This document shows positions 5,880-13,069 of a DNA stretch of 14,174 nt, piece after piece; the stretch's first letter is position 1, and every line of letters starts with the position of its first letter. Position numbers and translations under genes: made by a program. Location of the stretch: contig JAJRUU010000062.1 in the NCBI GenBank assembly GCA_024277605.1, positions 1 to 14,174 of the forward strand, written 5' to 3'. This DNA is from a bacterium. Its GTDB lineage: Bacteria; SZUA-182; SZUA-191; JAJRXT01. The notes under the pieces are model-generated. The model made no database searches, was not told where the DNA came from, and was given only the letters and a program-made list of their open reading frames with translations.

Positions 5880-6647
5880 ATGGTTGTTAATGGAATCATA
5901 TCGATTTTTATTGGGCTGGTTTTGGTAATACAAACCGGTTGTGGCACGGCCTTGTCGCGGACGGCGGAAACCGGCAACATCAATATGGTAAAAACCATAT
6001 TGCAGGAAGGTGCAGATGTCAATGAAAAGGATAAGGATGGCCGGACGGCCTTAATGAGTGCCGCTAGGTATCCTGAGGTCGCTAAAACCCTGTTGGCGGC
6101 GGGAGCCGATGTTAATGCAAGCGTAGAGCAGGGGGGACTGGCCGGGATGACTCCCTTGATGTTTGCGGTGCAGAAGGGGCAACTGGATACAGTGAAAATC
6201 CTGTTGGACGCCGGTGCGAAGATAAATGTAAAAAGGGATGACAATGGTGAAACCGCTTTGATGCTGGCGATAAGGGAAGGATATCCTACAATTGCACATG
6301 TGTTGCTGGATAAAGGCGCAAATGTCAATGAGAGGCGGCGAGACGGGTTAACTGTGCTGATGCTGGCGGCCAAAGCAGGAGCAGAAACTGTTGTGAAAAC
6401 ATTGATAGAGTCCGGGGCGGGGGTCAATGTAAAAACAGACTTTGGCTGGACGGCCATTATGTCGGCGGTATACAGCGGCTCTCTGAACACTGTGGCGGCT
6501 CTGTTGAACGCCAAGGCAGAGGTTAATGCTAAAACCCAGGAAGGTAAGGGCGCCCTGGAGTTTGCCGACAAGTTGTGGATGAAAACCAAAAGCGCCGATT
6601 ATATTCAAATATCCAGATTGCTGGTGCGCTATGGCGCTAAGAAATAG
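5880..6647 (+). CDS. Ankyrin-repeat protein, probable lipoprotein (255 aa)
   Basis: GGAG at 5870-5873 sits six bases before the ATG. The first 21 residues, MVVNGIISIFIGLVLVIQTG then Cys21, form a hydrophobic signal ending in a lipobox-like site. It is imperfect because Gln stands three before the Cys and no basic residue precedes the core, so export as a lipoprotein is likely but not certain. About seven ankyrin repeats follow (residues 22-255), with TALMSAA, LLAAGADVNA, TALMLAI and VLLDKGANVN. It resembles the gene at 4508 in repeat style and position of Cys, suggesting a tandem pair that diverged or was acquired together. It is convergent with moaC, 64 bases away, with an A fragment between. 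The role is protein binding at the cell envelope; the partner is unknown. Confidence 0.85.
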   Translation: MVVNGIISIFIGLVLVIQTGCGTALSRTAETGNINMVKTILQEGADVNEKDKDGRTALMSAARYPEVAKTLLAAGADVNASVEQGGLAGMTPLMFAVQKGQLDTVKILLDAGAKINVKRDDNGETALMLAIREGYPTIAHVLLDKGANVNERRRDGLTVLMLAAKAGAETVVKTLIESGAGVNVKTDFGWTAIMSAVYSGSLNTVAALLNAKAEVNAKTQEGKGALEFADKLWMKTKSADYIQISRLLVRYGAKK

Positions 6648-6663
6648 CTTGGCCCACTTGTTT

Positions 6664-6695
6664 AAGCTAACGAACCCCAAAGTCCGACAGACTCA
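6664..6695 (-). repeat. Repeat A fragment (left end)
   Basis: The reverse complement reads TGAGTCTGTCGGACTTTGGG then GTTCGTTAGCTT, which equals the first 30 or so bases of the A element. It lies between the convergent second ankyrin gene and moaC. Confidence 0.7.
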
Positions 6696-6711
6696 TAGGG
6701 CGTTCAGTTAG

Positions 6712-7179
6712 TCAAACAGGGGTGCTGGCCTTACTTTTTTTAAGTAGTCGAATATCACTTATACGCATTTGTTTGTCCACCGCCTTACACATATCATAAA
6801 TAGTGAGCGCTGCCAGTGAAACGGCGGTTAGTGCCTCCATTTCAACCCCGGTACGCTCGGCACATTTCACTAGAGCCTGGATACAAATATAGCCATCATC
6901 AGCTTTAATCTCTAGCTCCAGTTGAATATGGGTAGGCTGAATCGGGTGACACAGGGGGATAAGGTAAGGCGTTTGTTTGGCGGCTTGAATACCAGCTAAA
7001 CGGGCAACCTCCAGCACATTTCCCTTGGTTATTTTATCTTGCTGAATTAATTCTATTGTAGCCGGAGCCAGAAAAATCTTTCCTGCCGCTTCCGCCTGCC
7101 GGAAACTAACCGGCTTTTGGGTAACATCCACCATCCGGCAGCGGCCTTGATCATCAATATGGGAAAATTTAGTAGGCAT
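6712..7179 (-). CDS. moaC: Cyclic pyranopterin monophosphate synthase MoaC
   Basis: MoaC works with the radical-SAM enzyme MoaA in the first stage of molybdenum cofactor synthesis, turning 3',8-cyclo-7,8-dihydro-GTP into cyclic pyranopterin monophosphate in the cytoplasm. The 155-residue length is typical. Family motifs are complete: HIDDQGRCRMVDV near the start, TKGNVLEVARLAGIQAAKQT with Lys52, LCHP with His78, GVEMEA with Glu113 and Glu115, and YDMCK with Asp129 and Lys132. These match the E. coli catalytic and binding residues, each shifted by one position. No other moa or mob gene is in the window. The ribosome-binding site is weak (no clear AGGAG before the ATG at 7179). It is divergent from deoB, with repeats B and D between. 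Confidence 0.95.
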   Translation of the reverse strand: MPTKFSHIDDQGRCRMVDVTQKPVSFRQAEAAGKIFLAPATIELIQQDKITKGNVLEVARLAGIQAAKQTPYLIPLCHPIQPTHIQLELEIKADDGYICIQALVKCAERTGVEMEALTAVSLAALTIYDMCKAVDKQMRISDIRLLKKSKASTPV

Positions 7180-7209
7180 AGGTAGAATTCAGGTTATATG
7201 ACTTGCTTT

Positions 7210-7388
7210 ACCTGATCTATTCATAAATTCAGACTGGGTTTGCAAGACATCCCCCGTGAGATAAGGTTCATTAGCCAACGTCCAATAAAGCTATATTTGC
7301 CCGAGGCGGCTGATCAGGAAGCTGATAAATTTATAATTTTTCAACTAAATGTAGATTTGCCCAGGACAAGACCCGAATTTTTCGGGTT
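7210..7388 (+). repeat. Repeat B, copy 4 (long form, 179 bp)
   Basis: It begins ACCTGATCTATTCATAAATT and ends GAATTTTTCGGGTT. It follows copy 1 along its full length, including GAAGCTGATAAATTTATAAT and the right-end stem. It is not interrupted. Confidence 0.8.
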
Positions 7389-7490
7389 ACAAGCCTGTAG
7401 GCTACTATAATGATTTAGATTTGTCAAACCCAACCAAGGCAAAAGTCTTGGACAAATTATATAGTTTTCTTGTTGTAACTGCACAAATAT

Positions 7491-7545
7491 GGTAGTCGCA
7501 GGCTTTAGCCTGCGCTTGGTACGCAAGCTGAAGCTTGCGGCTACC
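7491..7545. repeat. Repeat D: double-hairpin palindromic repeat
   Basis: Outer ends GGTAG and CTACC enclose two hairpins, GCAGGCTTTAGCCTGC (7498-7513) and GCAAGCTGAAGCTTGC (7523-7538). Similar GGTAGTCGCAGGCTTTAGCC-type repeats are scattered in many bacterial genomes. It is the only copy in the window and lies about 57 bases before deoB. Confidence 0.75.
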
Positions 7546-7602
7546 AGTAAGTGTCTGTGCCATTTCAAAGAGAAAATGATATTAGATAGTAAGGGGATAT
7601 GA

Positions 7603-8781
7603 ATGATTAAGCGGGTAGTAATTATCGTATTGGACAGCCTTGGATTAGGGGCGCTGCCTGACGCAGCCGCTTATGGAGATGCCGGTGCGCATACTTTAGC
7701 GCATATAGCCCGTAAAGTGGGAGGCTTGCAACTGCCGAATTTAGCTGCCTTGGGTTTGGGTAATATAGATGATTTTATGGGAATTAGGCCTACAACTACC
7801 CCTGGGGGCTGCTATGGGAAGTTGGCTCTGGCTTCCTGGGGTAAGGACACCAATATAGGTCATTGGGAAATGGCTGGTTTGGTACAGTCTCAACCATTTC
7901 CTACCTATCCAAATGGCTTTCCGGCAGAGGTAATCGAAGCTTTTAGCCGGGCTATCGGTCGCTCGGTGCTGGGTAATATTCCTGCCTCCGGCACCGAGAT
8001 CATTGAAGAGTTGGGGGAAGAACACTTAAAAACAGGCTCTCCCATTGTTTATACCTCAGCGGACAGCGTGTTTCAAATCGCTGCTCACGAGGATATAATT
8101 TCACCAACTGAGCTGTATAGCATCTGCCGGACAGCGCGCCAATTATTAGTTAAACCGCACAACTTACTTAGAGTCATCGCCCGGCCCTTTAGCGGGCAAG
8201 CGGGATCGTTTACACGCACCCCCGGACGCAGGGATTTCGCCCTGCCTCCACCCGGTGACACCTTACCTGATCGATTGTGCAAGGCGCATATCAAGGTGAT
8301 AGGGATCGGCAAAATCGGAGATATTTTTAAGCAGCGGGGGATAAGCGAAAGCCGACACACCAAGAGCAACCAGGATGGAATGCAAAAGGTGCTGGATGCA
8401 TGTAAAAATACTAAGGCAGGCCTGATCTTCGCCAATCTGGTAGATTTTGATATGCTGTACGGCCATCGCAACGATGTAGTCGGTTATGCGCGCGCGTTGG
8501 AAGAATTTGATGCGTGGCTGCCAAAGCTCACAAATATTCTGGGAGAACAGGATTTGTTGATTATCACCAGTGATCATGGTTGCGATCCTACATTTCCCGG
8601 GACTGACCACACCCGCGAGTATGCTTTGCTTTTGGTATATGGGCCAGGAATTAAGGCGGGGATTGATTTGGGGACAGGTGATAGCTTGGCCGATGTAGGG
8701 CAGAGTATAGCTGCGGCTTTGGGGATTACCGCCTTAGATCGTGGGGAGAGCTTCTGGGGACGGCTGCTGCCTTCGTGTTAA
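7603..8781 (+). CDS. deoB: Phosphopentomutase
   Basis: DeoB interconverts ribose (or deoxyribose) 1-phosphate and 5-phosphate, linking nucleoside breakdown to central sugar metabolism in the cytoplasm. It belongs to the alkaline phosphatase superfamily and needs two Mn2+ ions. The 392-residue length is normal. Key residues are in place: Asp11 in LDSLGLGALPDA, the phosphorylated Thr83 in KDTNIGHWEMAG, Asp283 and His288 in DFDMLYGH, Asp324-His325 in SDHG and His336 in TDHTRE. They match the B. cereus enzyme with an offset of two or three. The usual second Thr of KDTxTGHWE is Ile here. The start is fixed by AGGGG six bases upstream. No other nucleoside gene is adjacent. Confidence 0.96.
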   Translation: MIKRVVIIVLDSLGLGALPDAAAYGDAGAHTLAHIARKVGGLQLPNLAALGLGNIDDFMGIRPTTTPGGCYGKLALASWGKDTNIGHWEMAGLVQSQPFPTYPNGFPAEVIEAFSRAIGRSVLGNIPASGTEIIEELGEEHLKTGSPIVYTSADSVFQIAAHEDIISPTELYSICRTARQLLVKPHNLLRVIARPFSGQAGSFTRTPGRRDFALPPPGDTLPDRLCKAHIKVIGIGKIGDIFKQRGISESRHTKSNQDGMQKVLDACKNTKAGLIFANLVDFDMLYGHRNDVVGYARALEEFDAWLPKLTNILGEQDLLIITSDHGCDPTFPGTDHTREYALLLVYGPGIKAGIDLGTGDSLADVGQSIAAALGITALDRGESFWGRLLPSC

Positions 8782-8808
8782 TTAGTTTCCTTATGAAGCC
8801 TCGGCTCT

Positions 8809-8846
8809 AGGAGTCTGTCGGACTTTGGATGATTCTACTGTGGCGA
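8809..8846 (-). repeat. Repeat A fragment (right end)
   Basis: AGGAGTCTGTCGGACTTTGG then ATGATTCTACTG equals the reverse complement of the right end of the A element, after which similarity fades. It lies between the convergent genes deoB and the TPR glycosyltransferase. Confidence 0.7.
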
Positions 8847-8871
8847 CGGTAACCGTTCCGGCTTTTTATGA

Positions 8872-11295
8872 TTAATCCAGGCTGGGGGTCATTGACCCCT
8901 GTATGGTCCGTTTGAGTTGTTGGACTATTTTTTGTAATTCCTGGCGCGGCTGGGTGTCGGAAGTTAACTCCAGCGCTTTCAGATAGTATTCCAAGGCGGA
9001 TTCAAACTGCCCATATCCTCTGTAGATGAAGCCTATTTTGGCATAGGCCAAAGCAAAACCGGGATTTAATTGCAAAGTTTGATCGTATTCGTTCATGGCC
9101 TCCAGATGCTTCCCTTGCCGCCCGTATAAGTCCCCCAACTGGTAATGCAAGAGCGGCATGTTGGGGTTAATTTCAAGCGCTTTTTGATATAATTTTATAG
9201 CTTTGATTCTTTTTTTCTGAGCGGTATACGTAACTGCCATATTAGCCAGTGCGTTTATATTATCCGGATCAACTTTCAAAACCAATTGATATTCAGCAAG
9301 GGCTTCTTCAAACTTCCCCTCCTCAGCATATAGTACACCCAGATTGATATGTGCATCCAGGTTGTCAGGATCCAATTTTAAGGTTCTATCAAACTGGATC
9401 CTGGCTTTATCCTTATGCCCAAGTTGATGATAAATCACCCCCAGGTTTAAAATAGCATCTACGAAGCCGGGTTTTAATTGCAGCGCCTGCTCATAGGACT
9501 GCCGGGCTTCGGGATACATCTGTTTACGATAATAGGTTACTCCCAGATTATTATATGTTTCAGCTACATCGGGACGTAAGTTTTTGGCTTTTGTGAATTG
9601 TTCGCAAGCCTCATCAAATCTACCCTGGTTACTGTATAGATTCCCCAGGTTGTTATACGCCCCCACGTTATTGGGTTCCATGTCCAGGGTGCGTTTAAAC
9701 ATTTGCATAGCCTGCTGATAATTTCCGGTAGCGCCATAAATCAAGCCCAGGTTGTTGACTGCGTCGGCAAATTGCGGGTTTAGCGCAAGCACGGTTTGAA
9801 ATTGCTCATGGGCTTCGCTGAACATCCCCTTATGATAGTAGGCCACCCCCAAATTATTAGCCGCCCTATACGAATTCGGATTTAGCTCCAAGGCCCGTTG
9901 CGCCTGGGTGAGCGCTGCATCATAACGGCCCAGTTTATTATATATAAAAGCCAGGTTGCTGTGCGGCCTTGACTTTTCAGGTGATTTTTTAACCACATCC
10001 TGCCATAGAGTTAACTCTTCTCTCCAGACAAAAGCACGCTGATGGGTGAACACAGTTAAGCAGCATAGGATTAATCCCCAAATGCCGGTGGCCCAAATTA
10101 ATCTTGTTTTTGAACAAAGCCTATCCAGCAGTGCCCAAATCCCAAGGCTTAAAATGAGACAAAAACCCACCGAGGGTAGATACAGGCGGTGCTCATAGAC
10201 CAGTTCCAGTCCGATAATCGAGGATTCTGTCACCAGATTTACCAGTAGCCATAGAATGCCGAATGAGAGTAATGGCTTTTTCTTAGCCAGATAAACCGCA
10301 ACAAATATCAAACCGGCAAGCAGTAATAGGCAGAGCAGGGTAGTGAGCGGTTGGGTTAAGCTCGACGATACCGGAAAACCATAATCTAAGTTTAATCTGG
10401 ATGGCAGTGGAAATAGGAGCAGGCTGATATAGTGTACCACCACCCGTAATTGCGTCAATACTCGTTCCAGCAGTCCGAAATTGCGCCTGGCATACCAGCT
10501 GACTACCAGGTTAATAAAATTAAAATTAGTGTAAAATGTGGCAATCGCAAAAAAAACGCCGACCAGCGTTATAAAATACCCCAGACAGGGTTTAATCTGC
10601 TGCCAGCTAAGCCCCTGGATGAAATAAACCTCTATTAGAATAATGAACAGCGGCAGGGTGGCGCTGTTTTGCTTGCTGAAGAAGGCGCATATGGCGGTTA
10701 TTACAGCTATAACATAATAAACCGGGCCACAACCTGAAGTGTTAGTACGGCCCTTCAGGTAGCTGAGCAGTGTGAGAAAATAAAACAGGGCCGCCAGACT
10801 GGCGCAGCGTTGCCAGGTAAATATTACGGTTTGGGTCTGTACCGGGTGCAGCAGAAACAATAAACTTGCCCCGGCAGCTACATAATGGGCGTGTTTCTCA
10901 TAGCCTGCCTTTAAGCTGGGTAATTTCAGGATGTTTTGTAATAGAAAATAGAGCGTTATTGCCGCTAACAGGTGAATAAGCAGATTTATCAGGTGATAGC
11001 CGAAAACCCTGTGTCCAGCGGCATAATAATTGAGGGCAAAGCTCAAAAAAGGGATAAAGCGCTCCCACACAGAAAAGCCCTTCCCCCTGGTGAAGGAAGC
11101 GCTGAAATCCTGCCATTCCGAAGCGGAGAGGTTTTGCAGGTGCAGGCCGTAATTATCTATAATATAGTGGTTGTCATCGAAGGTAAATGGGGCTTTGAAA
11201 CTGTTCGAATAGGCCGCTATTCCCAGGATAATAATGAGGGCTATAATGATATGAGAGAAATATTTAGCCTTAGCAATTACAGGCTTAGGCCCCAT
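8872..11295 (-). CDS. TMTC-like membrane glycosyltransferase with ten TPRs
   Basis: The N-terminal half (about residues 12-420) is a multi-spanning membrane domain. It has the marks of GT-C transferases of the TMTC / protein O-mannosyltransferase type: the Asp-Asp pair in PFTFDDNHYI (40-41), the RFIPFLSFALNYY segment, HPVQTQTVIFTWQR (150-163), FSKQNSATLP (206-215) and YEHRLYLPSVGF (367-378). The C-terminal half is ten TPRs starting at about residues 443, 477, 511, 545, 579, 613, 647, 681, 715 and 749, exactly 34 apart. Enzymes of this fold use polyprenyl-phosphate sugars and transfer the sugar on the far side of the membrane; the TPRs probably hold the acceptor. AGGAG seven bases before the ATG supports the start. 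The lipid-sugar synthase gene lies 76 bases upstream on the same strand. Acceptor and sugar are unknown. Confidence 0.85.
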   Translation of the reverse strand: MGPKPVIAKAKYFSHIIIALIIILGIAAYSNSFKAPFTFDDNHYIIDNYGLHLQNLSASEWQDFSASFTRGKGFSVWERFIPFLSFALNYYAAGHRVFGYHLINLLIHLLAAITLYFLLQNILKLPSLKAGYEKHAHYVAAGASLLFLLHPVQTQTVIFTWQRCASLAALFYFLTLLSYLKGRTNTSGCGPVYYVIAVITAICAFFSKQNSATLPLFIILIEVYFIQGLSWQQIKPCLGYFITLVGVFFAIATFYTNFNFINLVVSWYARRNFGLLERVLTQLRVVVHYISLLLFPLPSRLNLDYGFPVSSSLTQPLTTLLCLLLLAGLIFVAVYLAKKKPLLSFGILWLLVNLVTESSIIGLELVYEHRLYLPSVGFCLILSLGIWALLDRLCSKTRLIWATGIWGLILCCLTVFTHQRAFVWREELTLWQDVVKKSPEKSRPHSNLAFIYNKLGRYDAALTQAQRALELNPNSYRAANNLGVAYYHKGMFSEAHEQFQTVLALNPQFADAVNNLGLIYGATGNYQQAMQMFKRTLDMEPNNVGAYNNLGNLYSNQGRFDEACEQFTKAKNLRPDVAETYNNLGVTYYRKQMYPEARQSYEQALQLKPGFVDAILNLGVIYHQLGHKDKARIQFDRTLKLDPDNLDAHINLGVLYAEEGKFEEALAEYQLVLKVDPDNINALANMAVTYTAQKKRIKAIKLYQKALEINPNMPLLHYQLGDLYGRQGKHLEAMNEYDQTLQLNPGFALAYAKIGFIYRGYGQFESALEYYLKALELTSDTQPRQELQKIVQQLKRTIQGSMTPSLD

Positions 11296-11344
11296 CTAAT
11301 AACTCCTAATGAACCGGCATCCAGCACCACTGGTTTGGGTGATT

Positions 11345-11373
11345 GAGTTGGCTTTAAAAAAACAAGCCAACTC
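11345..11373. other. Hairpin between the two glycosyltransferase genes
   Basis: GAGTTGGCTT (11345-11354) pairs with AAGCCAACTC (11364-11373) around an A/T loop. On the minus strand it starts inside the stop codon of the first gene. It lacks a T run after the stem, so it is not a standard terminator. It could shape mRNA stability or relative expression of the pair. Confidence 0.5.
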
Positions 11374-12370
11374 ATTTTAAAGGGTTGGCTTTAGTTTCCT
11401 CAGCAGAAGCTTTTTTGGGGACAGCAATATAAGACAATTCAAATCGCTTTACCCTATACAGAATTTCCTCAATTAACTTACGATTATCGGCGATTATATC
11501 TGATAGTAACCCGATAACCATTATTTGGAAGCCGATTATTAATAGTACAGCAGCTATGATTAACGACTGAATGTGCCGGGATACCGACGGCTCCATTATA
11601 TATGAAAAAACAAAACGCAAACTCATCAAAACTCCCAAAGAAATAACAAAAAGCCCCACATAAGAGAATATCCGCAACGGCTGGTACATGGTATAGATCC
11701 GAAGCATATTGGGGATAGAGCGTTTAATATAATTTGCTGTACCGGCAAACAGGCGTGACTCTCTTAGTTTTTCATTTGTTCTTATCGCCACATGATGTAT
11801 GGGGATATTTTTATTGCCGGCTTGAATAATGGTTTCCAGTGTATAGGTAAATTCTGACACAATATTCAGTTTTAATGCAGCTTCCCGGCTATACGCCCTG
11901 AAACCGCTGGTAGTATCGGGAATATCGGTATTGGATAACTGGCGAACCACCCAACTGCCAATTTTCTGTAGCTTTTTTTTACTGGCCGAAAAATGTTCAA
12001 TACCGTCAATATCCCTGCAGCCTACCACCATACCGGCCTTGCCCTCTAGAATGGGCTGAATTAATTTTACTATATCCTGACCTTGGTACTGATTATCGGC
12101 ATCTGTGTTTACTATTATATCAGCCCCTAGTCGTAACGCCGCATCCAGGCCCGCTTGAAAAACACACGCCAGGCCCCTGGTTTGGCCAAATTCTATAATA
12201 TGATTTACTCCCAGATCACGAGCTACCTCAACCGTGCGATCACAACTGCCGTCATTAATAACCAATGTCTCTATTTCATCAACACCATCAATTTTATCAG
12301 GCAGATCCCTGAGAGTAACCGGCAGAGTTTGTTCTTCATTTAGGCAGGGAATTTGAATAATAAGTTTCAT
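11372..12370 (-). CDS. Family-2 glycosyltransferase, polyprenyl-phosphate sugar synthase type
   Basis: The N-terminal two-thirds is a GT-A domain of the dolichyl-phosphate mannose / polyprenyl-phosphate glucose synthase group. It shows IPCLNEEQTLPVTL at the start, LVINDGSCDRT (36-46), the metal-binding DAD in VNTDADNQY (90-92) and TTSGFRAYSREAAL (153-166). Two membrane segments follow (about 234-257 and 266-292), then a charged tail. Such enzymes move a sugar from a nucleotide donor to undecaprenyl phosphate on the cytoplasmic face, making the donor for GT-C transferases. The TMTC-like gene comes next on the strand, so the two probably form an operon. The sugar cannot be told from sequence. 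The ribosome-binding site is weak. A C element starts 36 bases upstream. Confidence 0.9.
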   Translation of the reverse strand: MKLIIQIPCLNEEQTLPVTLRDLPDKIDGVDEIETLVINDGSCDRTVEVARDLGVNHIIEFGQTRGLACVFQAGLDAALRLGADIIVNTDADNQYQGQDIVKLIQPILEGKAGMVVGCRDIDGIEHFSASKKKLQKIGSWVVRQLSNTDIPDTTSGFRAYSREAALKLNIVSEFTYTLETIIQAGNKNIPIHHVAIRTNEKLRESRLFAGTANYIKRSIPNMLRIYTMYQPLRIFSYVGLFVISLGVLMSLRFVFSYIMEPSVSRHIQSLIIAAVLLIIGFQIMVIGLLSDIIADNRKLIEEILYRVKRFELSYIAVPKKASAEETKANPLK

Positions 12371-12405
12371 AACTTTCGATAAACAAAACTAATTATGACA
12401 TATAT

Positions 12406-12540
12406 TGATGGTTTCGTAAAAAGTCCCCATATGTCACCCTGAACGAAGTGAAGTGTCTCGTATTATATTGAAAAAAATAGATTCTTCGCTTCGCTCAGAA
12501 TGACAAAGTGACGGTTGTCAGACTTTTTACGACTCCATCA
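12406..12540 (-). repeat. Repeat C, copy 3
   Basis: The inverted ends are TGATGGTTTCGTAAAAAGTC and GACTTTTTACGACTCCATCA. The interior is the reverse complement of copy 2, including CTTCGCTTCGCTCAGAATGA. TAT occurs on both sides, too short to prove a target duplication. On the minus strand its end offers TTTACG 17 bases before CATAAT (12392-12397), a weak possible promoter for the glycosyltransferase gene. Confidence 0.8.
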
Positions 12541-12599
12541 TATTGGTCTACAAGTATTAACCAACCAGAAAAATATTTAAATAAATATACACATGCTTA

Positions 12600-12711
12600 G
12601 CCCGATCTATTCATAAATTCAGCCTGGGTTTGCAAGACACCCCTTGCGAGATAAGGCTTATAAACCAACGTCCTGAAGAAACAGGCTGTGCCTGCCCGAA
12701 TTTTTCGGGTT
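12600..12711 (+). repeat. Repeat B, copy 5 (short form, 112 bp)
   Basis: It begins GCCCGATCTATTCATAAATT and ends CCTGCCCGAATTTTTCGGGTT. It has the short-form right half (CCTGAAGAAACAGGCTGTG) shared with copies 2, 3 and 7, not the AT-rich half of copies 1 and 4. Confidence 0.8.
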
Positions 12712-12751
12712 AGCCGCCCAGCTTAAACGCTCAAAAAATATTATCATAGAA

Positions 12752-12861
12752 TCTGTCCTGTGTAAAGGATCGTCTATCATAGCGTATAAGAAGTTATTGT
12801 GATTGACAACGGATCTGCGGATGATTGCACTGAGCGGATTCTCGACTGTACGTCCATACAA
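12752..12861 (+). pseudogene. Decayed family-2 glycosyltransferase fragment
   Basis: One frame reads CKGSSIIAYKK and, after a frame change near 12790, another reads EVIVIDNGSADDCTERI. Together they look like the N-terminal part of a GT2 domain (SI.AQTYKNxEVIVIDNGSxDGT in intact enzymes). The upstream frame has a stop, and no catalytic DXD or later motif follows, so this is a relic. It is on the opposite strand to the intact glycosyltransferase and has a different motif (IDNGS instead of INDGS), so it is not a copy of that gene. The limits are approximate. Confidence 0.5.
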
Positions 12862-12959
12862 CCTGACATCGCCAAAACCAAGGCGGGGGGATTGCCCGGC
12901 TTACTCTATAATTCAGAAATGAGGTTGGATACTGCAGCTTTGAATCCAGCCGGAGCAAA

Positions 12960-13069
12960 CATCCAACAAAACCTTGTTTGCCCGATGGGGCAGGAAGTAG
13001 AAGCTGATAAATTTATAGGGTTCAATCAAATATCGATTCGCCCACAACAAGATCCGAATTTTTCGGGCT
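12960..13069 (+). repeat. Repeat B, copy 6 (right part)
   Basis: It matches the AT-rich long form from CATCCAACAAAACCTTGTTTG through AAGCTGATAAATTTATAG and TATCGATTCGCCCACAACAA to GAATTTTTCGGGCT. The left part of B is not recognisable. Its final bases overlap the stop codon of the outer-membrane protein gene on the other strand. Confidence 0.7.

Larger units (their letters stand above)
7180..7602. other. Divergent moaC-deoB intergenic region
   Basis: About 420 bases that should hold both promoters. It contains repeat B copy 4 (7210-7388) and the D hairpin repeat (7491-7545). Between them (7389-7490) I see no convincing -35/-10 pair. The deoB ribosome-binding site AGGGG is at 7592-7596. Confidence 0.6.
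12371..13067. other. Repeat- and relic-filled intergenic region
   Basis: About 700 bases with no intact gene. In order: C copy 3 (12406-12540), B copy 5 (12600-12711), a decayed glycosyltransferase (about 12752-12861) and the right part of B copy 6 (12960-13069). The stretch 12862-12959 shows nothing I recognise. Confidence 0.65.

Noticed and set aside
5876..6589. Minus-strand open frame of 237 codons
   Set aside because: Antisense shadow of the second ankyrin gene, created by its repetitive codons; no start signal.
8846..8866. CGGTAACCG followed by a T run as a deoB terminator
   Set aside because: The stem is only about four base pairs and the T run is separated from it.
11345..11373. Hairpin considered as a terminator between the glycosyltransferase genes
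   Set aside because: The T/A run is in the loop, not after the stem, so it does not fit Rho-independent termination, and the two genes fit an operon.
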